A DNA stretch of 64,000 nucleotides from positions 1,172,149 through 1,236,148 of the forward strand of contig MNCI01021399.1 of NCBI GenBank assembly GCA_015680685.1, in the 5' to 3' direction. The translations under genes and the position numbers were made by a program. Each line of letters begins with the position of its first letter. Position 1 is the stretch's first letter. A model generated the notes under the pieces. The model worked only from the letters and a program-made list of their open reading frames with translations, did no database searches and was not told the origin of the DNA. Of this stretch, positions 1 to 10,999 are shown piece after piece. This DNA comes from Gnetum montanum (lineage: Eukaryota; Streptophyta; Gnetopsida; Gnetales; Gnetaceae).

Positions 1-883
1 TCATCCACATAGTCATTTAGCGTTTCTAAGATGTAGTCACTAAAGATGTAAGTCATGGCTCGCTGGTAGGTTTCTCTGACGTTCTTGAGCCCAAAGGGCA
101 TCATAGTGTAATAAAAGGTACCCCATGGGGTCATGAAGGTTTTTGTTAACTGATGCTCTGGGTTAATAAAAATTTGGTTGTAGCTAGAGAAACCATCCAT
201 GAAGGATAATAGAGCATGACCAACTGTAGTGTCGATGAGTTGATTGATGCTCTGAAGTGGGAAATCGTCTTTGATTGTTGCCTTGTTCAGATCTCAGAAG
301 TCTATATAGATTCGTATTCCTCCTATTTTCTTAGAAACTACAACTATGTTGGACACCCATTTTGAGTAATCAACTACCCAGATGAAGCCAGCTTGGTACA
401 GCTTGGTGATTTCATCTCGTACGGCAAATGTGATCTTTGGTTTAACTTTACAAGCTTTTTTCTTGACTACTTTCATGGACGGGTCTAAGATGATGTTGTG
501 TTGTATCATCCTCGGGTCTAAACCTGGCATGTCGCTATATGACCATGCAAATACTTCAATGTTATCTTACAGAATCTTGGCTACATATTTGTGCATCTAC
601 GAATCTAGGAGGGAACTAAGTTTTAATGTTTTTACTTCTCCCTTGGATGTGGTCATAGACGTCTCAATCAGAGGGTTGTCAGTTACATCCCCGACCTCTA
701 AATCTAGGGTTTGGACTAGGTGCTCAAGCTAGTCTCGGGATGTTTCTAAGGACACGATGGTGCTAACTTTGAGTGATTCCTAGTCTATTAGATCTAGGTT
801 CAGTTTTCTCATGAGCTTGCCATGTGGACCTACTAAAGTTAGAGGTGAAGAGAGATCATGATGGATTTCCATTTTTGCTCAAC
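1..883 (-). pseudogene. Element A reverse transcriptase, N-terminal part, cut by window edge
   Basis: Reads right to left. It begins just after a splice-acceptor-like TTTTGGTAG (AG at 884-885), passes through a pre-RT linker, and enters the RT palm with KLYQAGFIW and WVSNIVVVSKK. It ends exactly on the catalytic YVDD, encoded by roughly the first 13 bases. RT copies the element RNA into DNA inside the virus-like particle. The frame is closed by an in-frame TGA (294-296) in a F-stop-DLN context, where related element B has FHDLN, and the linker (530-870) contains further stops. Downstream RNase H and integrase lie outside the window. The family (Ty3/gypsy, Tat-like) is clear; the copy is dead. 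Confidence 0.9.
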
Positions 884-899
884 CTACCAAAATAAAATG

Positions 900-1345
900 A
901 GAGTCTGGTTAAGAGGTACCTATTGGTAGTAATCATGTATAGTGAAAATTTGGAAAGCAACAATGAGATGCGATTAGTAAAGTATGATGCAAGGCTAAAA
1001 TTCACTAGTTTAATGTCATGGTAGACTGTTAAGATGCAAAGATGCAAAACTGCTGAAAAATGTAAAACCGATGTATAGATGCAAAGCTGTTAGTTTAGTG
1101 TCATTGTGAACTACCTAAACGTAAACTACAAAACCACTAGTATACAAAATGGAAAGTTGCTAGTGTAAAAATGCAAAATTGTTAATGCGAAAATGTGAAA
1201 CTGCTAGTTTAGTGTTATTGCGGACTGTGAATGTGTAGAAGGTTGAGACTACTAGTTTAAGGTCTTTTTGAACTGCTAACTAGAGTGAAACTATATGCTA
1301 GGAGTGCTAGTTTTAGGTCTTTTCAGATAGCTACCTGNTGTGCCA
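900..1345. repeat. Degenerate dyad repeats upstream of antisense gene, element A
   Basis: About seven decayed copies of a unit of the form ctagtttaaggtcat-n-ggactg, spaced roughly 50-60 bases. It is the same repeat class seen more cleanly at 50430-50830, where the core is GGTC-N6-GACC. It lies between the RT start and the promoter of the antisense gene. The window's only ambiguous base (n, near 1338) is here. Confidence 0.7.
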
Positions 1346-1480
1346 AGATCTTTCACCTAGACTGGCCTATTTTAATGCCAACAGTGTTACGATGTCATGG
1401 TGAGCATGCTACACTACATGGCATACTCTACATTAAATGGAGAGAGAGAATGGAAAGTTTTCCATTTTTACCATTATGGC

Positions 1481-1489
1481 TATAAATAG
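1481..1489 (+). promoter_or_regulatory. TATA box of antisense gene copy 1
   Basis: TATAAATAG about 160 bases upstream of the first ATG of the antisense gene. The same box with similar downstream sequence (TATAAATAGG, then TTA-n-CC and a GGTAA, later TTCACT) occurs in copy 4 at 51024. Conservation between diverged copies supports a real promoter. Confidence 0.65.
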
Positions 1490-1641
1490 GGATTAACCTA
1501 TGGTAAGCTCGTTATCTTCACTGTAATAGCACAGAGCCCACATTCTGAGCACAAAGCAATTTTGGAACGCAGAGTGATTGTGTCAGCAGAGAGCAAGGCA
1601 GTTTTGGCATAGCAATGAGGGAAGAGTTAGTAAGCAAGACG

Positions 1642-4600
1642 ATGGCTCCCAAGAAGGAACGTAAAGACCTAGTGCTTCCTAAGGTTGATGAAGTGAAGGA
1701 AACCCTAGGGTGCATGATGCAGGCACGCATTGTAGTGTGAGAGGTGACATTGTTGACCTGGTAGGCTGCTATGCTTCCTCTATTTTCTCATGCTTCTGTT
1801 ATCATTTTTTTTCTTGCTTTTTTCTTTTGTGATTTAGTTTTAGTTGTCTATGTTTTTTTTCATCGCATTGTCATTGTTTTGGCCTTTACACCATTGCTGT
1901 TTCCATCTTGGCCATGGCAGATGTACAAATGCTACGCTAAAGTTGCATGCAAAGTCACCTAGGCCATCATCGCTATGACTGTCATTATCATAGAGACTTG
2001 GATGATTTAGGCTACTTGACTTTCAAATGGCATAGCATAGGATCCTCAAGAGGGTTTTGCCATGTGTGATGTGGCAATGTAACATGTGTTCTGTCAGCGC
2101 ATAATGTTCATCGGTTTTGCTAGGGCTAATCGCTCTGATGCTATGCTAGGCTATTTTTGCTATGCCATTGCTTTCATGTTTTTTCTATGCTATGTGCAAG
2201 AAGAGAATTATGCTATGCTATTTTCTAAAATGATAGTTCTTGCTACGCTATGTGTATATTGCACTCGGACATGATGCTAACATTTTCTATTGTGTTGTCT
2301 AGGATAGCACTAAGGCCAGTTCTAATTGTCCTAGAAATTGTAGGTGTCCTATGCTATGTGAATAGACCAGTGGCCAATGTTCCTCCTCCTCATACACATG
2401 TAGGAGATCCAGTGGTCTGGTTTAAGGAAGGAGCATAGGAGTTCCTACAATTCCTTCTCCAACACTTTAGTATGATCATTTTGTCACACTTAGCAGAGGA
2501 AGTAGCGGCCATCATAACGAAAACCCTATTGCCTAGGGAAAAATGGGGTATTCTGAGGTATTTGATGGATGGGATAGTCAATAGCAGGTAGGGAGAAGGA
2601 TCCAGTCAGCACCCCAAGAATTTGAGGCGTTTGTCCTGGATCTAGGATATGCCTGAGTATAGCAGCTACCATCTTTACAACACATTGTGTATTGCACGTC
2701 ATATGGGAATGTGCTTCCAAAACCCACTAAGAATCGTTTATAGTGTTGGCGGGTGAGTTTTGTAGCCATGTTCTGCTTCATTATGCAATGTTTGCTATGC
2801 TAGACAAATGTTAACAGTATGTCTTTGTTACCAGGTTTTACATCAACATGAAAGGGCTTCATGGTGATATGGATGTGTTGAACATAGCATAGATGACCCT
2901 ATAGGAGTTTTCTACTACTGAGAACATGCGTGTAGGTATGATAGGTTAATGTATGGGTGAGTACCACACCTATCCAAACCAATATCCCAATCTCTATAAT
3001 AGGTGAAAGGAGTTCAGTTGGTTGGATGAGGGATGGGCACCCTTCAAACCTATTGCTATTGATGACATCTTCGTTAGTCTTCTGCCATTCCTGTTACTGT
3101 ACAAACATGGTAAGCTAAGTAGTAGTTATAGCATGCTCGAGTGTCATGATTATTTTTTTGTATTTTTTGTGTTTTTATGCTAACCGCTTCTATGTAAACT
3201 ACTATAGGGGTGAAAAAGTCCCAAGAGGTGATAGTGATAACCACTAGAAACCAAGAAGAAAACATCTACTTCAAGTACGGAGAAGTAGATGAGAGCCAAC
3301 GTTGGATATGCAACAGGGCCTTGGAAACCTTGCTCAAGCATATCCAAAATGCTAGGCTTATGGATTTGTTCCTGGCCCCAAATCCAAGCGTCCTTGCCAC
3401 CGAGATGCTCTTCCTAGCTGACTCCTTCTTTGATATGGTATACTGCTTCTGCACATGTGTACACAGTGTGCGGGTGGTCATTGAAATCAATGATAAACTA
3501 TTTGTGGATCTTTTTGGTGTCCCTACTGATGGCATCCTCATAGGGTCAAAGACCAAGAAGGAGCTGAACCTTCACAAGGAGGACATTAAGGAGTGGATAG
3601 GGGTCCCCAAAGAGTGAAAAGGGATCCCTATGGAAAAGGTTAGGGTGGGGCCTGCTAAGGAGTGTTATCCCATCTTCCATGCTCATGCATTCCCCTAATT
3701 ACTTTCCCAAAGGAAAATCCTTAGGATTGAGCAAGCTTGGGTGATGTAAGAGGTCATGGAGGAGGGGGCTTGCTACAACTAGGCTAGGTTTCTGTGTAAA
3801 GGCTTGTAGACTAAAATTATGGGGCTCCATAAGAAGTAGGAGTTACATTTCAATGTGCATTATGCCTTTTACATAGGGTATTTGTGGTGTTTCATGTATT
3901 TTTTGGTAGTCCACGAGAATGGGGCCTTGGTAATGTGGAATCGCAACCAGATCTCCAAACCGTGGATCCGTCAAATCCTCTAGACCACCCGAGCCCAAGA
4001 TTCCCAAGAAACTATTACGGAGTCATTTTCTATGATGATCAAAGATTGGGTGGCCTGCAACTTTCATGGCCAAGACAGTGTAGAAGAGGTGCCCCCTACT
4101 ACCTCTGGTAGCATATCATAGGGGAAATGTCTTATTGTTGAAACGATGGCTAGTAAGTTGTAGCAAAAGAGGCCTCCTTCAGCTGAGGAAACCCTCCACA
4201 AAAAAGAAGAGGAGGGGCAGGGATTGTGGTTTAAATTACATAGGATGTAGCCCCCCATGAGTAAATGCTTTTGCTTATGCTTATTTTCTTCTCCTATCTT
4301 GTTTATGCTTGCTACGCTAGACAGTGTAGCATAGTGTAGCACCTACTTTAAGCTAACCTACTTTGAGCTAATGCAAATATATTTTTTGCTAAAAGAGGAA
4401 GAAAAGGAAGAGGAAGAAGCTGATGAAGTGGTGTCAGCCTCCAAGAAGGGGATGAAAAATAAAGATGCAGAGGCCCTAGTCTCAAAGGAAAGGGCCCCAG
4501 TTAAGAAGGAAAGAGCTCCTATCGCTGAGGAAGGGGCTCTTTTTATTAGGGAAAATCCTCCTACCGATGAGGAGGACATTTTTAGAGATGAAGAGGAGTC

Positions 4601-6103
4601 TCCTAGGGATGAAGAGGATGATGGTGCCTCAAAAAAAAGGTTCCAGTAAATAAAGAAGAGGCCCCCACTAACCTCGAAGGGACTTCTACTAAGGGTGCTA
4701 CCATTGCTCTGAGTCAGAAGGAAGGGGAACTATAACTAGACACTGGTGGGTTTAACAATATATTCACCTTATCATAGTCCATTTTGGTTATTGTTGACAT
4801 GTTTAGTTGTATGAAAGATGCCACCATTAATGTTATAGAACCCCCTTTGATTCGTGTGAAACCATGGATTGAGACCCTTGACAAGTTTACATTTATGCAA
4901 GGGGTCATCTACGACATGATCGACCGCCTTAGACAGGTCGATCCTAAATTGGGTAAGTAGTTATGCTAGGTGCTTTCATGTTGCTACGCTAGAGTTCTTG
5001 AATTTGCTAACCTTGCTACGTTAATGTGACTGATATGCTCCATGTATGGGGACAGCCTCTAGACTCAAATGGGACCCGACATGACCTTTGAAAGTTAGTG
5101 TCATGCCTACATTCCCACCTAAAGTGATCGAGGTGCCTTGTCATGCATATGATGAGGCCAGCAAATGCACTTTGCACTTGACATGCTCCTTGTGGGAGTG
5201 TAGGTGCATCAACGAGGATATGTCGAAACGAGTCTAGAAGGCTGAGGGAGAAGGCTGACCTAAGGACCAAGGTGGGAGATCTCAAATCAAGGAATGAATT
5301 CCTCATAGCCCATGATACTAATGGCAATAATTGAAGCATGGATATGATAGATTATGCCAGATATTGAACAATCATGCAATAAAATAATGAAGCCACTTGA
5401 AAAATCATAGAATAGTGAATGCAAATGGATTTTTTGGCCCAGAAGAGTCAAGATTGGAAAGATTACAGCACTAGGATTTACAAGTGGGGGTAGTCCCAGA
5501 AGATCCATAAGTACATGTATAAAATGGAACATGCCTCCTATTGTAAACTATACAGGAACACTTCTGTGAAGGCGTTTACCTATAAAGCATTCGTAAATGC
5601 CATTGGTGCTTCTGAGGCCTATGACAAGTTCAAGGAGCGGGTAAAGGTCATGGAATCTCTTGAACGGGAAGTAGACCTTCCCATAGGTGAGACTTCTACC
5701 ACCTCCTTTTCTCTAGGACCTCCAAGATGGATGGCCATGGAAAAGAAGAAAGCTCCTACAGACACTAAACCAAGCAATAATCATTGGGTGGATATCACGG
5801 AAGAGGAGGTTTGGTGATGCCTTAGGCTTGGTTTAGATCAAATACCTTTCAAGACAGACATAGGGCCATCTCAGGTCAGTCACTTTCTATTGTGTTAATG
5901 CTTGTGTTTTATTATAGCTTGTGTATGTTGCCCTAGCTAACTACCTCATTTTTAAAGTGCAGGTTCCAGATGAGGGCACAAGGCCTATGGTGGGCAGGTA
6001 TGAAGGGGCGGCAGAGGATGACGTAGAGGAAGGTGAGGTAGAAGTGGATGACACAAAAGAAAATGATGAAGAAGAATATGACATGGGCGAAGAAAACCAA
6101 TGA
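1642..6103 (+). pseudogene. Antisense accessory gene of element A, seven exons, copy 1
   Basis: Function unknown. Exons inferred from splice sites shared with the other copies: 1642-1760, 2303-2752, 2835-3109, 3208-4260, 4396-4952, 5056-5874, 5963-6103 (TGA), about 1,140 codons. Phases agree across the first three joins: exon 1 ends with TG, exon 2 opens with G then IALRPVLIVL; exon 3 ends with one base completed by exon 4. Exon 2 carries a hydrophobic stretch. Exon 4 holds the most conserved block (LMDLFLAPNPSV, then FVDLFGVPTDG). Exon 5 is Glu/Lys-rich, exon 6 looks coiled-coil-like, and the last exon is acidic. Exon 1 has a TGA at 1738, exon 5 a one-base deletion near 4633, and exon 4 several stops. 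It lies between PR and RT of element A on the opposite strand. Plant mobile domain or plant-transposon-protein families are candidates I could not confirm. Confidence 0.75.
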
Positions 6104-6261
6104 CAGCATCGATTTTTTGAAATTTTGTGTTTCTGTAGAATTTTTGCACACATTGTTTAAAAGATAAAAGATTTGAATGAAAAGGGAGAATTTTGGAAAA
6201 GAAATTGGTTCTACACTAACTTATGCATTATCTACGTGCTGAATTTTATGCTAAAATTTTG

Positions 6262-6480
6262 TTCTTTCATTTTAGTTTTAGGCCATTTCGGGCCCTTGCT
6301 AGTTTTAGGCCATTTTGAGCCACCGCTAGTTTTAGGCCATTTCAGGTCATCGCTAGTTTTAGGACATTTCGGGCTATGGGTTAGTTTTTGGCCATCTCAA
6401 GCCATAATGTAGCATATTTTTAGGCAATTTCAGGCCATAGCATAGCATAGGTTTAGGCCATTTTGTACCATGGTTATGTA
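6262..6480. repeat. Dyad repeats GGCC-N6-GGCC after antisense gene, element A
   Basis: Six or seven units of about 32 bases built on gctagttttaGGCCATTTCGGGCC. The two GGCC arms are 6 bases apart and palindromic. The array starts about 160 bases past the antisense stop codon and faces the protease end of element A. Equivalent arrays sit at 40665 and 55310. Confidence 0.8.
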
Positions 6481-6559
6481 AGCAAATGATCTAATAAAAA
6501 GTTGACACTTAGTATAGATGGATGGGTGCAAAACAAAAGAGATGGTAAATATACAAAGG

Positions 6560-7592
6560 GTGGCAACTGGGCAAGAAGTAGTGGGGTTGCTATGCTATGC
6601 ATAGCTACTTCTTGACCCATCATGGGTTGGGCAAGACATAAGGCCGAGGCGCTTTGCTGGGGCCTTCGTCTATATCATTGTCCCCCACTTGGAAGGGTAA
6701 GTTAGCCCACGCTTTTTTGCTTTGGGAACCAGCTTGCTAAGATGATTGTTTTGTTGGATAGTTAGTGTGTGTAGGGATAGGCACTTAATTCTCATAGGTT
6801 ATGAACTTTAAGCCCTATTCCATGTCTACGTTATTAATAGCTTGTGTCACTACCTCATCACCATGGATCACCACCTCCTTGCCTACGTAGGGCAAATGGA
6901 TCTCTTGGTGTATGGATGAGGAGATAGCCCTAAGCTATGCTAACCATGACCTCCCCAAGATCAGGTTAAACCCATGCATCTCTTCAACCATGATGAATGT
7001 TGCATTCATGGGGAACTAGTCCCTCACTACGAAGTCTATGTGGACCATGCCCTTCACCATGCCCCATGCCCCATTAACCGACTTTAGGCATGATGTCATC
7101 GTGGGGTTGATCTAGTTGACCAAGCCTAGCTTGTCCATAATAAGGAAGGGTATGACATTCTTGGCAGCCCCATCATCAACATGTACCCTTTGGATCCTAT
7201 GTTGGCCGACTCGAATTATGATGAATAGGGGTGTTGTAGTCACCTAACCCCTTTTGGGGTCCTTCCTAATGGAGTCATTGTAGAAAGTCAGTTGGGACAG
7301 CTTTGGTTTTGTAGGCATAAAGGGAAGCATGACTGAGTGGATCACTTTCTCTTCCACTAGCATGTCCTCATTGACCAAAATTGTCATCAACATGTGGATC
7401 AAAGCCTCACGGTATGGGGCAGATGTCATGATTAGGTCGTACAAGCTCAATGTAGTGTTCTTTTGTTTTAGAGCTTTCTTGACCTGAGAGCGTCTAAGAG
7501 GCCTTGGCCACCTCTTATTTACTACCCTTCTCCTCTTCTATTTGTTACAGAAGATGAATTTCTTGAGGAGGGGTAGTTTTAGGTCTAGGTTC
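6560..7592 (-). pseudogene. Element A protease and gag-PR linker (left piece)
   Basis: Retropepsin-like aspartic protease that would cut Gag-Pol in the particle. On the minus strand the active-site region near 7170-7190 reads HVDDGAAKNVIPF, and the C-terminal signature NLILGRSWLA lies near 6935-6965. Upstream (7244-7450) is the conserved segment MSLYDLIMTSAP followed by KLSQLTFY. The frame is broken by several stops. The upstream part of gag was displaced 18.4 kb to the right by insertion of element B at 7592/26029; an uninterrupted version of the join is seen in element C near 41270-41310. Confidence 0.85.
7588..7592. repeat. Target site duplication of element B (left)
   Basis: GGTTC immediately left of element B; the partner at 26029-26033 is GGTTT (one C-to-T change). 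Joining the flanks regenerates the sequence that is continuous in element C near 41300. Confidence 0.75.
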
Positions 7593-8683
7593 TATACTAA
7601 CTTAAATCATCAGTGTAAGTCTAGAAGGGAAATAAACATCGAAAGATCGTTGGACAAGCACAGCTGACCCTACCTTCACTTGAGGGCAAGCTAGAAAAGG
7701 GATGAAGGTAGAGTGCCTTGGATGGTCTACACGCAAATCAACCAAGGACTTTCCCAAGTGTAAACTATGGCTTGCACTGGGGTTATCGTAACTAATGTTT
7801 TTAAAACATAAATAGTGTGCATAAAATGTAAACAAAAAAAAACATATGCAGAAACTGTATTATGAATAAAACGTAAACCAAACGTAAACTAAATGTAAAG
7901 TATAGAGTAAACAGAATAAATGGCTAGCAAAATGAACTGTATTGTATTGCTTAGAAAAGATGTGCACCGATCAAAGTGAATCTACACGTGTGGATGGAAG
8001 GTGAAGCACCAAGCCCAAGAGTGATGTGATGCGATGTATTACAGAAGTTCTTGGATGCTAGGAGTTAGAGTGTGTCGAGTGCCCAAGGATCGATGATTTA
8101 AGTTTTTTAAGCTATTTAACTCAAGAATTTCCAACCCCATTTATACAAATTGATAGGGTATTTATAGGATTGGGCTAGGCTCAGGCACAGAATTCAAGAA
8201 TGAAATCAACACTGGGAGATGAGAGGAAAGCAGATCAAGTGACATGTGTCCAATGGACAACTGGGCATGAGTTGGACATGTGTTTGCAAGCTATGTTCTT
8301 GATTAGGTTCATCGTATTTTATAATGTTTGGCTTACTCAAGCCCATGGAAGCACATACAATTTAGAACATGAGAGCTTGAAAAGCTCACAAATGAAAATT
8401 TACGTTGAAAGGATGATGAACAATAAGAGAAATTGGCTCTGGCTCACTTGAAACTTCTGGATCTTGGATTTGACTACTGCAAGATGTTGATTTGAGTGGT
8501 TTTGTGGCTGTTTGAAGTGTTTTTTCTTGACAAGAACTTTTAGTGTGAGTTGATTTTGTCTTTGCGTGACTTAAGCATGCACATGCTACACTCATGCCAC
8601 ACTCATGCTGCAGCTTGACCTCAACGTGAGTGAGAAAAGACTTGCAATTTTTGGAGAAATGGAACTCTTAAAGAGTGTTTACA
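7593..8683 (-). repeat. Element B 3' LTR (left), shortened
   Basis: From 7593 to about 8660 this aligns with 24332-25400, roughly nine bases in ten by eye. After that the two LTRs diverge: the right LTR continues about 600 bases further. I place the inner end at a gtgtttaCA near 8683, followed by gggcccattg (reverse of a weak polypurine tract), but this edge is uncertain. A deletion in this copy or an expansion in the right copy would explain the difference. Confidence 0.65.
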
Positions 8684-9485
8684 GGGCCCATTGTAAATAG
8701 CCAAAGCCGCATGATGATGCACAACATGGTCTCTTTGAGACATGAGTGTAACTACTTTCCAAGACAATTTCCTTCTCGCTTGGGGCTTGTATGAGAATAG
8801 CCAACAATCTTTTGTTTATGATGTAAACAGGGTCATGAAGACCTTTTCCGTGTATTTCTCTCTTTGACCCTTTTTTCTTTTTTCCTTTTTCTGTGTGTTT
8901 TGTGTTTTATTTTGATTTTTTTTTCTTTTCTTGGTCTTTTTGAAATAGCTTGCTTTTTGTGCTACACTCGTGTTTGAGCACTTGCATTTTACATCATGTA
9001 CTGTGTACTGTGTTTTTATGTTGCAACTACTTAGAGAGTCAAAATATGTAACAGGGTATCAAGAGTTTTGAACTGACTGGGATGTATCCAAGGGTGTAAT
9101 TGAATAGGACAATTGGGACATGATGGAAAAATAGGGGATGTATTGGAGTAGGGAATGTACTTATGAATGGTTTGATTATTTTAGTTATGTGCATTAGGAA
9201 AAATTTGATACCTTGTTGTCACGATCAAGTGCATTTATGTATGAACACCTCAGGAGTATCTACTGCAAACAAAACTCCAAGAGAACAAGAAAAACACAAA
9301 TGAATCAGTTAACTAAGAACTTTAAACTAGGGGATGGAGTCACCACATGCAATTTTCAAAGAAAATAGAATTATGAAAAGCATAAGCTTTATTAGGTCCA
9401 TGAGAAAAATCATGTAGTAGGTCTTTGTGGAATAAGAACATGAACAGCCAATCGCAGTAACAGATCTTTTCAAAATTTTCCTGGT
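8684..9485. other. Element B 3' untranslated region
   Basis: No reading frame I can support. It contains a long T-rich tract at 8860-8960, which on the element's sense strand is purine-rich and might include the plus-strand primer, though I cannot choose an exact site. The remainder is AT-rich unique sequence. Confidence 0.5.
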
Positions 9486-9489
9486 CATC

Positions 9490-9915
9490 GATGATGTTGC
9501 CAATTTATAGTCTTAGCGGACTGTTGTGGATTAGTTTTATGTCATAACACTTTGGACTGCGCCAGTTTAGTGTTGTAGCAGATGAAGCATTGCTAGTTTA
9601 TAGTCATAGTAGACTGTGAAGAGGAAAACCAATTTATAGTCTTAGTGGACTCTGGATGCTAGTTTCACGTCATGATGGATAGATTTGGTAGATTAGTGTC
9701 ATACCAAATAGAGCTCTATGGTATGCATTTTAAGTCATGATGCCAGGACTTTTCTGTGGTATTAGTTTTAATTCATGATGCTAGGACTTTTCTGTGGTAT
9801 TAATTTTAAGTCATGATACCATGACTTTTCTATGGTATTAGTTTTAAGTCATGATACCAGGAATTTTCTGTGGTATTAGTTTTAAGTCATGATGCCAGGA
9901 CTTTTACATACCTCA
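9490..9915. repeat. Dyad repeats downstream of integrase, element B
   Basis: At 9490-9660, units read atAGTC-TTAGCG-GACT or atAGTC-ATAGTA-GACT, i.e. arms AGTC/GACT with a 6-base spacer. From 9720 to 9910 they change to about five near-identical units of some 42 bases (ttttaagtcatgatgccagg, then acttttctgtggtatta). It lies between the integrase C-terminus and the 3' LTR. Confidence 0.8.
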
Positions 9916-9924
9916 AGTTTATCA

Positions 9925-10995
9925 GACATAGTACCGTTTCAAGTACAAGTGATTTGTAGGATTAGTAAACTCGTTCCCATTTATATCAGCAAGTTTGAAT
10001 GCTCCATTGTTGTACACCTTGGTGACTAAGTAAGACCCTTCCCAGTTGGCTGAGAATTTATTTGAGTGTTCACATACAACATTAAGGACTAAGTCTCGTT
10101 CTTTGATCGGGAACTTGTGCAGATCTTGTTTGTGTCATTGCTGCTATTGTTTCTAGTACTATTCAATTTGATCAAGCGTTCGCACACATTCCTCCTCTAC
10201 GAACTCAAGGTTAGCAATGCACAGTTCATTATTTTGACTTTCATTGAGGAGGCTAGAGAGAGCTATCCGCAACAAGGGAACCTACAACTCTAAAGGTAAA
10301 ACAACTTCAGATCTGTATACAAGGCTAAAGGGAGTTTTTCCTGTAGAGGTTCGATGTGTCATTCTATATGTCCATAATGTGTAGACTAATTGTTCATGCC
10401 ATCATTTCTTGCTCTGATTTAGCATCTTTTTGAGCACCATGATGATGGTTTTGTTTGTAGCCTCCTCTTAACCATTGCTCTGTGGATAGTAAGGTGATGA
10501 AAATGAATGTTTAATGCCTAGACTTTCACAGAAGCTTTTAGTGTTTTCCCTACTAAACTGTGGCCCATTGTCGGTAACGATGGTCATTGGAATACCAAAA
10601 TGGGTCACGCTATTTTCTATTATGAAAGTGAAAATGTGTTTTGAGCTGGTCTTCCTAAAGGGAATAGCTTCTACCCACTTTGTGAAATATTTAGTTATAA
10701 TGATAATAAAGCTATGATCTATAGAGGACAATGATGTTATCAGTCCAATTAAATATAATTCCCATTTTTGGAATGGCCATGTGATTTGTGTTGTATGAAA
10801 TTCATTAGGTGGCATGTGTATTAGATTACCATGCTTTTGGCAAATTTTACATGTTCTGACCTTGGAGATGTAATCATACTCAATGTGTGGCCAATAGTAG
10901 CCTAAGTTCCTGATCTTTATTGCCATTTCTTTAGGTGCAATGTGTCCTCCACAAAGTCCTTCATGGATTTATTCTATGATCGTTTGACTATCGAT
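9925..10995 (-). pseudogene. Element B integrase
   Basis: Integrase inserts the cDNA into the host chromosome. The N-terminal zinc-binding module is present (HEGLCGGH, then CKICQKH near 10850). The rve core carries TKWVEAIPF and VTDNGPQF, so the second catalytic Asp is kept. The first is lost: the site reads WELYLIGL where relatives have Asp before the LIG. The third catalytic Glu follows SPYYPQSNG but sits behind a stop (Q to stop, near 10468). The C-terminal segment with FSANWEG, GAFKLAD and a final YYV is recognisable down to about 9930. Inactive. Confidence 0.88.
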
Positions 10996-10999
10996 GCTA

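Noticed and set aside
8860-8960. T-rich tract considered as a poly(A) tail of a LINE or SINE
   Set aside because: No adjacent LINE/SINE sequence or target duplication; it lies in element B's 3' region.
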